In this document: piece by piece, positions 43,605-53,649 of the stretch | Numbering within the stretch: position 1 is the stretch's first letter | How the letters are laid out: each line of letters opens with the position of its first letter | Assembly (NCBI GenBank): GCA_949288065.1 | Contig: CASEIL010000007.1 | Coordinates: 1 to 64,000, forward strand | Reading direction: 5' to 3' | Origin: an uncultured Phascolarctobacterium sp. | GTDB lineage: Bacteria > Bacillota > Negativicutes > Acidaminococcales > Acidaminococcaceae | Length of the DNA: 64,000 nt | The notes under the pieces: model-generated | The model's database searches: none | The model's input: the letters and a program-made list of their open reading frames with translations, nothing else | What the model was told of the DNA's origin: nothing | Program-made: the position numbers and the translations under genes

Positions 43605-43641
43605 TTTCTCAAATCCTTTCTACTATCCTTCGCTTTTAAAA

Positions 43642-45045
43642 TTAATCTACGTTAAAGATTTTACCGGGGTTCAAAATAAGGTTCGGGTCCATAGCTTTTT
43701 TAATGGTGCGCATTAAGTTCAGCTCGCCCGGGCGGGTATATTTTTCCATTTCGGCAAGTTTCTTAGCGCCGATGCCGTGTTCGCCCGCAAGGCGGCCGCC
43801 GATGCTGTACGCATAGGTATAAACCTCGTCGTGGAAGGCCTGCACGTTGGTTTCCCATTCCTCGTCGGTCAAATCGCACTTGCACAAAATAATGTGCAGG
43901 TTGCCGTCGCCCACATGGGCGCAGATACGCGGCAGGAACGGATATTTTTCGCCGGTTTTCATAATAAACTTAATGGCTTCGGCAACCTTGTCGCGCGGTA
44001 CAACAACGTCGTCCGTTAAGGATACCTGGCTGATAAGGCGCACGCATTCCTGGCAGTTGCGGCGCATTTTCCAGATGCGCTCATCGGCTTCCAGCACCTC
44101 AACCGCGCCTGCCTCGGTGCAAAGCTCGTCCAGGCGTTCCATCTTCATGTCCAGCTCGTCCTCGTTGTAGGTTTCAACGGTAACGATAACGTAAATGCCG
44201 TCGTCATAATGCGGCACGTTTTTAAACTCACAGTAATCGGCAGTGCCGCGCACATAGCTGTTGTCCATGTATTCAATGCTGGTGGGGTCAATGCCTGCCT
44301 TTAACAGCAGCGGCACCAGGTCAATGGCTTTTTCCGGCTCGGTAAACACAGCCACAAGGTCAAAACGGTAGGGGCACAGCGGCAAAAGTTTTAAGGTTGC
44401 CTTGGTAATAATGCCCAAAGTGCCTTCGCTGCCCATAATAAGCTGCTCAAGGCAGTAGCCGGTAGAGCATTTTTTAAGGCGAGCGCCAACTTCAATAATT
44501 TCGCCCGTCGGGCTGACAAATTCAATTTCGTGTACCTGGTCGCGGGTGGTGCCGTAGCGCACTGCCTTGTTGCCGCCTGCATTGGTGGCAAGGTTGCCGC
44601 CGATAAGGCAGCTGTCGGCGCTGCACGGGTCTCCTGCGTACAGGTAACCGGCTTCGTTAGCCATCTTTTGAATATCAATCGTCGGCACGCCGGCTTCGGT
44701 AACAATGTACATGCCCTCGGTGTTCAGCTCGATAATTTTGTTAAGGCGTTCCATTAACAGCACAATGCCGCCGCAAACAGGGATAGCGCCGTCGGCAAGG
44801 CTGGTGCCTGCACTGCGCACGGTTACGGGCACGTTAAATTTATTGGCAAGCTTCATAACTTCCGCAATTTCCTCGGCGCTGGCTGGCTTTACAACAACCT
44901 CCGGCTTGTGGAATTTACGGCAGTCCGTTTCTTCGTCAGTCTGGTAGCGTTCCAGTGTTTCGGCGTCGGTCAGCACATATTCAGCGCCAACAACGCCCTG
45001 TAATGCTTCTATTACTTCAGCGGTAACGGGAGCATAGGTTTTCAT
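43642..45045 (-). CDS. FAD-linked oxidase (GlcD/D-lactate dehydrogenase type), copy 1
   Basis: A 467-residue paralogue of the next gene, alike along its whole length (for example DPCSADSCLIGGNLATNAGG and LAGEHGIGAKKLAEMEKY). It shares the VAO FAD domain and C-terminal cap, so the pair arose by tandem duplication. The difference near the start and in the cap may reflect different 2-hydroxyacids. It is the first gene of the pair. Confidence 0.93.
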   Translation of the reverse strand: MKTYAPVTAEVIEALQGVVGAEYVLTDAETLERYQTDEETDCRKFHKPEVVVKPASAEEIAEVMKLANKFNVPVTVRSAGTSLADGAIPVCGGIVLLMERLNKIIELNTEGMYIVTEAGVPTIDIQKMANEAGYLYAGDPCSADSCLIGGNLATNAGGNKAVRYGTTRDQVHEIEFVSPTGEIIEVGARLKKCSTGYCLEQLIMGSEGTLGIITKATLKLLPLCPYRFDLVAVFTEPEKAIDLVPLLLKAGIDPTSIEYMDNSYVRGTADYCEFKNVPHYDDGIYVIVTVETYNEDELDMKMERLDELCTEAGAVEVLEADERIWKMRRNCQECVRLISQVSLTDDVVVPRDKVAEAIKFIMKTGEKYPFLPRICAHVGDGNLHIILCKCDLTDEEWETNVQAFHDEVYTYAYSIGGRLAGEHGIGAKKLAEMEKYTRPGELNLMRTIKKAMDPNLILNPGKIFNVD

Positions 45046-45245
45046 ACTTCATCATCCTTCCATAACTGCCGCCGCACACGCAGGGCAGATAAATACATAT
45101 CTTTTATAATTATATTACAAAATTGCGCAAATTTCAAAACAATATCTGCCGTGGTAAACAAAAATCCACTTTAAAAGCGCCTTTAGCGTAAAAAACAGGT
45201 AAAATTTTAATTACCACGGTTCCATTTATTTATCCCTAAACTCTG

Positions 45246-46166
45246 CTAACGCAGGATATTTAAATACTTTTCAAGCTGTTCTTTGATATATTCCGCAACC
45301 ATTTTAACCATCTCATCTGCGTTACCGTCACGGTAATAAGCATCGAAAGCGTCGTAGTAACGCCTGCGGTCAGCAAATTTGATATTTATCGACGGATAAC
45401 CGTTTCTTATCAGTTCCAAATTCATAACCAAACGCCCGGTTCTGCCGTTGCCGTCTATAAAAGGATGAATGCCCTCAAACTCTAAATGAAAACGCGCAAT
45501 GCGCTCAACAGGGTGCATTGTCTTTTTGCGTTTTTCGTTTTCTGTCAGCAATTCCAGCATTTTGGGTTCAATTAAATACGGCTGTACAGGTTCTGTATAA
45601 GCGCCCATAATTGTTACCGGTATGCGCCTGTACCTGCCCTTATCCTCCGGGCGGTTTATTAAAACCAGAGCATGTATATTTTTAATTTCCGTTTCGCTAA
45701 GCTTAAGTTTATTTTGGGCAATTTCTTCAATATACAAAAACGCATCGCGGTGACCCACTGCCTCCAGATGGTCTTTCAAGGGCTTGCGGTCGATGGTCAT
45801 GCCCTCCAAAACCATGGCTGTTTCCTTCAGCGTCAGGGTGTTGCCTTCAATAGCGTTGGAATTATATGTAAACTCTACCATAAATTCCTCACGCAAACGC
45901 TGGGCTTCGCCTGCTGTTAAGGGGCGCAAGGTATCTAATTCTGCTTTTTGGGCGTCAATTTCTGCAAAAAGTTCCGCAAATTTGCCTGTCTGTTTCGCCC
46001 GCTGCTGCCTGCGCCTGTCCAAAGGCTTTTCTGCCGCAGCAGGAATCATATATAAACGCCCTTCGCGTTTAACGCCAGCTATTGCCCCTTCTGCGCAAAG
46101 CATCCTTACGCGCCGCGAGGAAATACCCCATTTTTCTGCCGCCTGCGTAACTGTCATATAATCCAT
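45246..46166 (-). CDS. Fic-family protein with N-terminal MerR-like HTH
   Basis: A 306-residue protein. Residues 4-45 resemble a MerR/excisionase-type HTH (MTVTQAAEKWGISSRRVRML). Then comes TYNSNAIEGNTL, which fits the Fic inhibitory motif S-x3-E-G/N, and a Fic core with HPFIDGNGRTGR (about residues 215-226), the full catalytic loop with its His. It should AMPylate (or otherwise nucleotidylate) a target and is of the self-inhibited class with the inhibitory helix ahead of the core. The ATG at 46166 has GGGAGG 6 nt upstream. No antitoxin gene is adjacent; the HTH may mean it regulates its own gene. Confidence 0.92.
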   Translation of the reverse strand: MDYMTVTQAAEKWGISSRRVRMLCAEGAIAGVKREGRLYMIPAAAEKPLDRRRQQRAKQTGKFAELFAEIDAQKAELDTLRPLTAGEAQRLREEFMVEFTYNSNAIEGNTLTLKETAMVLEGMTIDRKPLKDHLEAVGHRDAFLYIEEIAQNKLKLSETEIKNIHALVLINRPEDKGRYRRIPVTIMGAYTEPVQPYLIEPKMLELLTENEKRKKTMHPVERIARFHLEFEGIHPFIDGNGRTGRLVMNLELIRNGYPSINIKFADRRRYYDAFDAYYRDGNADEMVKMVAEYIKEQLEKYLNILR

Positions 46167-46277
46167 AGCACACCTCCCAAAATTGAACCCTTGCTTTAAT
46201 AAGTATAGCACTCTATCGGAATAATCTCAATTCACTTTCCGTCTATTCATCCGCCTATCATTCCGATAAATCCGCTG

Positions 46278-46314
46278 CAAAAAACTAAACGGCACAGCCC
46301 AAAAGGCTATGCCG
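46278..46314 (-). terminator. Terminator of the FadL-like gene
   Basis: Minus strand: GGCATAGCC/GGCTGTGCC stem then GTTTAGTTTTTTG, about 20 nt after the stop. Confidence 0.75.
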
Positions 46315-46334
46315 CTGTAAGTAATTATTAAGTT

Positions 46335-47600
46335 TTAGAAATTGCGCTGGTAGCTGAGGCCGATAATTTTGGTAAAGCTGTCGTGCGTGTGGGCACGGCC
46401 TGTAATTTTATTGCCTTCCCTAAATTCAAAATTCAAATCACCTACATCCATCCAGCCCAGTGCTAATGCTACGGTCTGGTCTTTATCGTTATAGCGTGCG
46501 CCTATGGAATAGGTACGGCGGTTGCCGGTCGGAACGATAAAATCGCCGCCGTTGTAAGGAATGGAAGATTCATCATAAGCAAAGCCTGCCATTACAGTGT
46601 ATTTATCGCTCAGCTTATGCTCCACACCGATAGCATAACGCCAGCCGTCCTCCCAGTTTTTGGGGCTGTTTTGCGGGCCATCAAATCCTACTCCAACATT
46701 GCTTAACATAATATCAAGGTTTTCGTAGGTATCCCAGCCGGTACGTACAGCATTTAATTCCACGCGGGTTTTATCGTTAAATTTGTGGCTGTAACCGATA
46801 TGCCAGGATTCAGGCAGCGTTACCTCGCCGTAAGCATCGCCGGACATTGTACCCATTGCTGTATATGCATTAAAATCTGCTTCCATAGAGTGCTTAATGC
46901 GGCTGCGGTATACTACGCCAATTTCGTTTTTATCGTCAAAGGCATAGTTGGCAGCGGCATTCCAGCCTAAAGCATAGCTTTCACCCTTCGTATGCGTAGG
47001 GAAAATTGGCAAAGGAGGATTATTAACATTTTTCTCTAAGGTCAGCCCAACATAGTTAATTTCTGCACCCACAGCTGCGCTCCATTTGTTATCAAACTTA
47101 TGCGCAAAGGTCGGCGTAACGCTCACGCCGTTAAGGCGGGAAAGAAAAGCGTTGGTAGAAACCTGCGAATCACGCTCAAATTCAGACACCATGGCAAAAC
47201 GGCTGAATGCGCCGATACCGAACCAGTCCTTATCGTTCAGCTTTTTAACATAGTAAGTACCGGGCGCAAAGCCAAAATGCACACGGTTAGTTCCGCTTTC
47301 ATGAGTGCCATCATTTTTATACAAATCATATTCACCGTGCGGGCTGATGTAGGTTGCGCTTACCTTAAACGCCTCACCGTCCACCTTGGTAATGGATGCC
47401 GGGTTATACGCCACGTTGGCAGCGTCGCCTTCGGCGAACATGCGCGCACCGCCCATAGCAACGCCCTCCGCGCTCCATTCGTTAATGGCAAAGCCTTCCG
47501 CACCGGCCAGCTGCGGCACGCCAAGGGCACACAACACGCCCAGGGCAATCAGTTTGTTTTTTATAAATGTAAACTTCTGGCTACTAAAATAAAAAAGCAC
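46335..47600 (-). CDS. OmpP1/FadL-family outer-membrane protein, start codon unclear
   Basis: An outer-membrane beta-barrel of about 415 residues. The signal peptide (KNKLIALGVLCALGVPQLAGA) precedes the family's N-terminal hatch EGFAINEWSAEGVAMGGARMFAEGDAANVAYNPA (given in part), and the protein ends in Phe (YQRNF). FadL proteins let hydrophobic compounds such as fatty acids through. The only in-frame start is GTG 47600, inside the terminator hairpin of the upstream gene and without a ribosome site. ATA stands where the usual ATG of a KKNKL-type signal would be. The 5' end may be damaged, or the gene may depend on readthrough. Confidence 0.8.
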   Translation of the reverse strand: MLFYFSSQKFTFIKNKLIALGVLCALGVPQLAGAEGFAINEWSAEGVAMGGARMFAEGDAANVAYNPASITKVDGEAFKVSATYISPHGEYDLYKNDGTHESGTNRVHFGFAPGTYYVKKLNDKDWFGIGAFSRFAMVSEFERDSQVSTNAFLSRLNGVSVTPTFAHKFDNKWSAAVGAEINYVGLTLEKNVNNPPLPIFPTHTKGESYALGWNAAANYAFDDKNEIGVVYRSRIKHSMEADFNAYTAMGTMSGDAYGEVTLPESWHIGYSHKFNDKTRVELNAVRTGWDTYENLDIMLSNVGVGFDGPQNSPKNWEDGWRYAIGVEHKLSDKYTVMAGFAYDESSIPYNGGDFIVPTGNRRTYSIGARYNDKDQTVALALGWMDVGDLNFEFREGNKITGRAHTHDSFTKIIGLSYQRNF

Positions 47601-47621
47601 CCCTGCTTTAAACAGGGGCGC
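47588..47621 (-). terminator. Terminator of the TPR-like gene, overlapping the FadL-like 5' end
   Basis: Minus strand: GCGCCCCTG-TTTAAAG-CAGGGGTGC then TTTTTTATTTT. It lies directly between the two genes and covers the only GTG start available to the FadL-like gene. Confidence 0.85.
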
Positions 47622-47628
47622 TGCTTAT

Positions 47629-48366
47629 TTAGCCGTCAATGCCACGGCGCAGCACAATGGGGCGCTGCTTTTCCCAGGGCATATACTGCACGGTGCTGCA
47701 AAATTCATAAGCCTTGTAGCGTTTGGCCGCGTCGGTTTCTGCCGCTGCCTTTGCCAAATCGCGCTCGGCAATATCGTTGCGCGGGTAATATTTAAATGCT
47801 TCGGCGTAAATATCACTTGCTTTGGCGTCGTCACCGGCGTTATGCGCGTCCTCCGCCAAAAACTTCAGCGCAAAATATTTGTAAGGGTTCACGCCGTTAT
47901 TGTCCTTTTCGGCTGCCACCATTTCGTTGGCCTCTTTAACAGCCTGCTCTTCCTTGCCTGCCTCGCGCAGGATGTTTAAGCGGCGGTAAAACATATCCCC
48001 GCGCGGGGAACTGTGAAAGCTGTGCTGGTACGCACGCGCAATATCGTAAGCCTGCTGTAAATAAGCCAGCGCTGCTTCCTCACTCTTGGCAAGCTTCCAC
48101 ACAATTTCTGCAATATCGCGCAGGCACAAAACCTTGTGCTCCGCCTCGCTCAGCCCGTATTCCGGGTCGTCGTCCATATTTGGCTCCACGTTCACCACGG
48201 TGCTTAAAACGCGCATCGCGCTTTCGGTGTCGCCCATCCAGTACAGCGCACGCCCTACAATCGAGCGGCAGCGCCAGTCGTCATAATCCTGTATCATGCC
48301 CACAGGCACAGGGTATTCGCCCCCTGCCAGCCGCTGCACATAGCCCATCCATTCCTGCTGGTCCAT
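47629..48366 (-). CDS. TPR-like hypothetical protein
   Basis: A 245-residue, wholly helical, acidic cytoplasmic protein. Repeated helix pairs (GRALYWMGDTESAMRVLST, AALAYLQQAYDIARAYQ, NILREAGKEEQAVKEANEMV, DAHNAGDDAKASDIYAEAF) fit tetratricopeptide repeats, which usually hold partner proteins. I do not know a partner. It starts with GGAGG before the ATG and ends at a strong terminator. Confidence 0.75.
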   Translation of the reverse strand: MDQQEWMGYVQRLAGGEYPVPVGMIQDYDDWRCRSIVGRALYWMGDTESAMRVLSTVVNVEPNMDDDPEYGLSEAEHKVLCLRDIAEIVWKLAKSEEAALAYLQQAYDIARAYQHSFHSSPRGDMFYRRLNILREAGKEEQAVKEANEMVAAEKDNNGVNPYKYFALKFLAEDAHNAGDDAKASDIYAEAFKYYPRNDIAERDLAKAAAETDAAKRYKAYEFCSTVQYMPWEKQRPIVLRRGIDG

Positions 48367-48416
48367 AAAAATGCCTCCTTTATATAAGGTTGTTATTACT
48401 TTTTACCACATTATAC

Positions 48417-48464
48417 CATAAAAAACGGCTGCGGCACACATCACAGGATGTGCGCACGGCAGCC
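48417..48464 (-). terminator. Long hairpin terminator downstream of the decarboxylase gene
   Basis: On the minus strand GGCTGC...GCAGCC encloses GCGCACATC/GATGTGTGC, and GTTTTTTATGG follows. It lies about 190 nt after the decarboxylase stop. The rest of 48367-48651 is AT-rich without a recognised gene. Confidence 0.75.
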
Positions 48465-48651
48465 TAAAATAAGGGAAAGCGTATTAAGCGGCAACAATAT
48501 AAAATATCCTTGCACAATGCAAATTATACACTGCTAACCGCAATTTGTCAAGTAAATCTGTAATTTTATAAAATTTTCCGTTTTTTGTAACATTTATCAC
48601 GTCAAAGCGTTACACAAAAATACTAACAGCCAAAAGCCGCACGGTTTTTAA

Positions 48652-49815
48652 TTATTCTGCCGCCTGCGCGGGAGCAATTTGGTTTTTAACGTCCTCCCAA
48701 ACTACAAAATTAGCCTTGCTGAAGCCGTTAAAAGTGGTTGCCGAGGCAGAGGTGTACGCGCCGCAGATGGGCACAAGGATTAAATCGCCCTCCTGTTGAC
48801 GCACCGTCATTTTGCCGCGAAACATAATGTCCAGCGAATCGCAGCTGGGGCCTGCAAAGGTAGCTGCCACCTGCTCTCCTTCCTTAAAGCTGATGAGCTT
48901 AAAATCCCACTGGTCAAACAACACGCCCGAGAAGGTTCCGTACAGGCCGTCGTCAAGGAAGTACCACGGCTGCCCGCCGCGCTCCGTAACGCCGATAACG
49001 CTGGTGATGAGGTTCACCGCCGTGCCGCAGATAAAGCGCCCCGGCTCGCACCAAATCTCCACGCCCGGAAAATCCTCATCAAGACGCGCATTAATCTGGT
49101 TCAGCATTTCCTTTAAGTTAAAGCGCACCTTCGGTTCGGGGATGGGGAAACCGCCGCCGATATCCATAATGTGCAGCTGCATGCCGTTTGCCGCAGCCTC
49201 TTCAAAAATCTCGCGCGCAATATCCAGCGCGTTTAAATAAGGGTCGGCGCTCGTCGTCTGGCTGCCTACGTGGAAGGCAATGCCCGCAGCGTCCAGCCCG
49301 GCGGCTTTAGCCTTTTGCAAAAGCTCCACCGCCTGCTCGCGCGCCGCACCGAACTTTTTGTTTAAATCGACATGGGCCGAGCTGTTATCTATCCTGATGC
49401 GCAAAAGCACCGTTGCGCCGGGGCATTCGCGCGCCATTTTTTCAATCTCGCCTGCGCTGTCAAACGTCATTTTGCCTACACCGGCAGTGCGGCAGGCACG
49501 CAGGCCCGCTACCGTTTTCATCGGGTTGGCGTAAATCATCCTGCTGCCCTCCACGCCAAGTGAGGAAAGCTCCATAATTTCACCGTCGGAAGCCACGTCA
49601 AAGTTAGAGCCAAGGTCGCGCATCAGCTCTAAAATACGTCTGTGCGGGTTCGCCTTAATGGCATAAAACACTTTAACGCGCGGCAAATGGGTGCGCAAAA
49701 GGCGGTAATTTTTCTCTATCTGTTCAAGCGAAAGCACCAAAAGCGGCGTGCCGTACTCCTGTGCCAGCGCTTCGGTTTCTGTCTGGTTTAACTGAAAATA
49801 TTTTTCTTTTTTCAT
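48652..49815 (-). CDS. PLP-dependent lysine/ornithine decarboxylase (group IV)
   Basis: A 387-residue alanine-racemase-fold decarboxylase. The PLP lysine is in FYAIKANPH (about residue 52). HVGSQ, the phosphate-binding GGGFP, EPGRFI and the active-site CDSLD near the C-terminus are all present. This type of enzyme in Selenomonas makes cadaverine or putrescine, which is linked to peptidoglycan and bound by SLH domains. The SLH porin at 6-7 kb makes the same link plausible here. Lysine versus ornithine preference cannot be read off. ATG 49815 has GGGGAG upstream. Confidence 0.92.
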   Translation of the reverse strand: MKKEKYFQLNQTETEALAQEYGTPLLVLSLEQIEKNYRLLRTHLPRVKVFYAIKANPHRRILELMRDLGSNFDVASDGEIMELSSLGVEGSRMIYANPMKTVAGLRACRTAGVGKMTFDSAGEIEKMARECPGATVLLRIRIDNSSAHVDLNKKFGAAREQAVELLQKAKAAGLDAAGIAFHVGSQTTSADPYLNALDIAREIFEEAAANGMQLHIMDIGGGFPIPEPKVRFNLKEMLNQINARLDEDFPGVEIWCEPGRFICGTAVNLITSVIGVTERGGQPWYFLDDGLYGTFSGVLFDQWDFKLISFKEGEQVAATFAGPSCDSLDIMFRGKMTVRQQEGDLILVPICGAYTSASATTFNGFSKANFVVWEDVKNQIAPAQAAE

Positions 49816-50051
49816 ATCCACTCTCCCCTTGCCATAGCTTTAATTAACGTATATGATTGTACCACAATTTTCAGAAAGTACAATAGGAAAATGAAAGAAA
49901 TTACAAAATTTTAAAGGAGTTTAAACCAAAACTAAAATAATCACGGATAGCGGCAAATTTAAGCCAAAAATTGCTGAATTTCTGGCATTTTACCAAAGCC
50001 GCCATTTATCTAAATATTGTGGCGCAGCCTCCGCCCCGGGGCGAAATATGG

Positions 50052-50083
50052 AAACAAAAAGGCCCTGCCCAAAAGGCAGAGCC
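50052..50083 (-). terminator. Terminator of serS
   Basis: Minus strand: GGCTCTGCC-TTTTG-GGCAGGGCC then TTTTTGTTT, 15 nt after the serS stop. Confidence 0.85.
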
Positions 50084-50098
50084 ATAAAGGTTTTGTTT

Positions 50099-51535
<1,437 letters not shown>

Positions 51536-51561
51536 TTATTGCACAGTTGCTCAACTTACCT

Positions 51562-51637
51562 GGCCCATTAGCTCAGTTGGTAGAGCACCTGACTCTTAAT
51601 CAGGGTGTCGTAGGTTCGAGGCCTACATGGGTCACCA
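51562..51637 (+). tRNA. tRNA-Lys (CUU)
   Basis: 76-nt cloverleaf, anticodon loop CTCTTAA, encoded CCA. The acceptor GGCCCAT/ATGGGTC has one G-U pair. Confidence 0.97.
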
Positions 51638-51641
51638 CAAT

Positions 51642-51716
51642 GGCCGGTTGGTCAAGCGGTTAAGACACCGCCCTTTCACGGCGGTATCGGGGGTTCGATT
51701 CCCCCACCGGTCACCA
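51642..51716 (+). tRNA. tRNA-Glu (UUC)
   Basis: Cloverleaf with acceptor GGCCGGT/ACCGGTC, anticodon loop CTTTCAC and an encoded CCA, 4 nt after tRNA-Lys. Confidence 0.97.
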
Positions 51717-51722
51717 TATCAC

Positions 51723-51798
51723 GGGCGCTTAGCTCAGCTGGGAGAGCGTCTGCCTTACAAGCAGAATGTCAGCGGTTCGATCCCGTTAGCGCCCACCA
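51723..51798 (+). tRNA. tRNA-Val (UAC)
   Basis: Cloverleaf with acceptor GGGCGCT/AGCGCCC, anticodon loop CTTACAA and an encoded CCA. Confidence 0.97.
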
Positions 51799-51814
51799 TT
51801 TCTTAATTTAATAC

Positions 51815-51891
51815 GGCCCGGTGGTTCAGTTGGTTAGAATGCCGCCCTGTCACGGCGGAGGTCGTGGGTTCGAGTCCCATCCGGGTCGCCA
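51815..51891 (+). tRNA. tRNA-Asp (GUC)
   Basis: Cloverleaf with acceptor GGCCCGG/CCGGGTC, anticodon loop CTGTCAC and an encoded CCA. The G34 is the expected site for queuosine and then GluQ modification. Confidence 0.97.
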
Positions 51892-51895
51892 ATAT

Positions 51896-51971
51896 GCCTC
51901 GGTAGCTCAGTTGGTAGAGCAAAGGACTGAAAATCCTTGTGTCCACAGTTCGATTCTGTGCTGAGGCACCA
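51896..51971 (+). tRNA. tRNA-Phe (GAA)
   Basis: Cloverleaf with acceptor GCCTCGG/CTGAGGC, anticodon loop CTGAAAA and an encoded CCA. It is the last gene of the cluster. Confidence 0.97.
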
Positions 51972-51979
51972 CTTATACA

Positions 51980-52010
51980 AAAATCCTGCTTATTTTAAGC
52001 AGGATTTTTT
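51980..52010 (+). terminator. Terminator of the tRNA operon
   Basis: AAATCCTGCT pairs with AGCAGGATTT and is followed by TTT and an AT-rich tail. A second stem AAAACCGGCAG/CTGCCGGTTTT at 52028-52060 ends the convergent gene. Confidence 0.88.
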
Positions 52011-52027
52011 ATTTTGCTAAGTACGTT

Positions 52028-52060
52028 AAAAACCGGCAGCTTTTACACTGCCGGTTTTAT
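52028..52060 (-). terminator. Terminator of the secreted-protein pair
   Basis: AAAACCGGCAG/CTGCCGGTTTT stem just beyond the stop at 52064, with a TTTTAA tail on the minus side. Confidence 0.8.
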
Positions 52061-52063
52061 TAT

Positions 52064-52648
52064 TTATGCCGCCTGGCGCTGCGCACGCTCAAGGCTTTTC
52101 ATTTCTACCAAATCCATTTTGGTTACGCCCAGGTCAACATTGTCCTTCAGCTCATATTCAATTATCGTTCCGGGCTGCAGGTCAATCTCGCGCCCTTTAA
52201 AAAACATGCCGGAAAACGGCACCACAAAACCAATGGCCGTACCCACCGCCATGTTGGCGTAGTTTACGCCGCCTTTAATTTTAACGTCCTGCTTAAAGCT
52301 AACCGCCTTGCCGTTGGGCAAAATGTAATCGTCCAGCTTAACGCGGATAACGGCGCTCTGGTTAAAAATGCGGCTGCCGTGCGCCTTGCGGATAATGCCG
52401 CTCAGCTGCGTGCCCTGCGGAATGACGACGATGTTATCCACCGCCAGATCGTCCTTCAGCGTAAAATTAACGGCGTCGCCTTTTTTATTTACATTGCTGT
52501 CCAGCGCGTCCTGCAAAACAAGGTTCAGCACCGTGTCCTCTGGTATGTAGGCGTGGCCCGGTTCTACGTCCTTAACCTCTTCCGCCCAGGCGGAGGCACT
52601 GACAAGCACAAGCAGCATTACGGCGATAGTACATAATAGTTTTTTCAT
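52064..52648 (-). CDS. Secreted hypothetical protein, paralogue of the 26-kb protein's C-terminal domain
   Basis: A 194-residue exported protein with a signal peptide cut near ASAWAEE. Residues 35-165 align with the C-terminal domain of the protein at 26213-27193: IPEDTVLNLVLQDAL against LPKDSVIKLEFAEDL, and VVIPQGTQLSGIIRKAHGSR against LVLPKGAEGIGKVTKVVGPR. Both then have a Gly-rich segment. A small beta-rich envelope domain is likely, with function unknown. It follows the next gene upstream by 16 nt. Confidence 0.8.
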   Translation of the reverse strand: MKKLLCTIAVMLLVLVSASAWAEEVKDVEPGHAYIPEDTVLNLVLQDALDSNVNKKGDAVNFTLKDDLAVDNIVVIPQGTQLSGIIRKAHGSRIFNQSAVIRVKLDDYILPNGKAVSFKQDVKIKGGVNYANMAVGTAIGFVVPFSGMFFKGREIDLQPGTIIEYELKDNVDLGVTKMDLVEMKSLERAQRQAA

Positions 52649-52664
52649 AGTTCCTCCCGATGCC

Positions 52665-53369
52665 TTAACGGTTCATCAGCCTGTTGGCATAATTGCGCAT
52701 CTGCTCGTTCGCCTCGCGCGTAAAACCGGCGGGCGGCAGGGCAAAGGCGGTTTCTGCGTCCACAGTGTTGCTCAGCTCCACCACGTTAAAGCGCGGCAGG
52801 GTGTTTACCTCGTAGCCCTTCCAGTCGGCAGTGCCCTTGGCAAAATAAAAATACATCACACGCTCGCCCTGCGTCATCATATCGTAATCGTCGCCGCTAA
52901 GGCTATCGTTGCCGCTTTGCGGGCGCTCGTTAAACCAGCTTACCAGCGTTTCGGCAAAGGGCAGGCTCATGCCAGGCAGCGCAGGCAACTCGTCGTAGGT
53001 TTTGTTAACGTAATCAATGTAGTACCAGCGCCCGCCTTTGGCAAAGCTGCAGGTATCGCCAATTACGTTGCCGTCGCCGTCTGTGGTTACGCTGCGCTCG
53101 GCGTTAACGCCGTTCATTTCATTATATTCCGTGCGGATGTAGTGCACGCGCTGCGCCGTGGTAAGTTTGGCGTAAGCCTCCGGCTCCAGCACTTCCTTCA
53201 TATCGATAGTTTGCTGCACTACAAGGTGCACCGGGTGCTTGTCGCTGTTTAAAGCGCCGCCCAAAAGCTCAATGGTGCGCTTCCCCGGGCCGAACGCCGC
53301 CAGCGCGCACGCCGCGTTAAACAGCACCAGCGTGCAGACAGCAGCCAGTGTAAACAAAAATTTCCTCAT
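52665..53369 (-). CDS. Secreted hypothetical protein
   Basis: A 234-residue exported protein: signal peptide residues 1-27 (FLFTLAAVCTLVLFNAACALA), then a mostly beta domain with many Tyr and Thr (YIDYVNKTYDELPALPGMSL; KGTADWKGYEVNTLPRFNVVEL). I do not recognise a family. The start is the ATG at 53369 with GAGGTG upstream. It is the first gene of a two-gene operon with the protein at 52064. Confidence 0.75.
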   Translation of the reverse strand: MRKFLFTLAAVCTLVLFNAACALAAFGPGKRTIELLGGALNSDKHPVHLVVQQTIDMKEVLEPEAYAKLTTAQRVHYIRTEYNEMNGVNAERSVTTDGDGNVIGDTCSFAKGGRWYYIDYVNKTYDELPALPGMSLPFAETLVSWFNERPQSGNDSLSGDDYDMMTQGERVMYFYFAKGTADWKGYEVNTLPRFNVVELSNTVDAETAFALPPAGFTREANEQMRNYANRLMNR

Positions 53370-53649
53370 CGCCGTCACCTCTTTTGTAAGATAGTTTAAT
53401 TATAACATATCCGGCAAATAATTTTGATAAGAAAACCTGCTCTTTTAATAAGGAAAGTGTCTGCCGCGTTTTAAAAATATCTGCCGTAAGGCACAAATAA
53501 ATTTTAGAATTTTCTGCCAAAAGCTAAATAGTGTATACTTTTTCCTTGCTATTATGGCATTATATGTTATAATTAATTTTATAAGGCGGAGTGACGGCTT
53601 TGGAACAACATCGCTCCGCAAAAATTTTAAAAGAAAAGAGGTATCTCAC

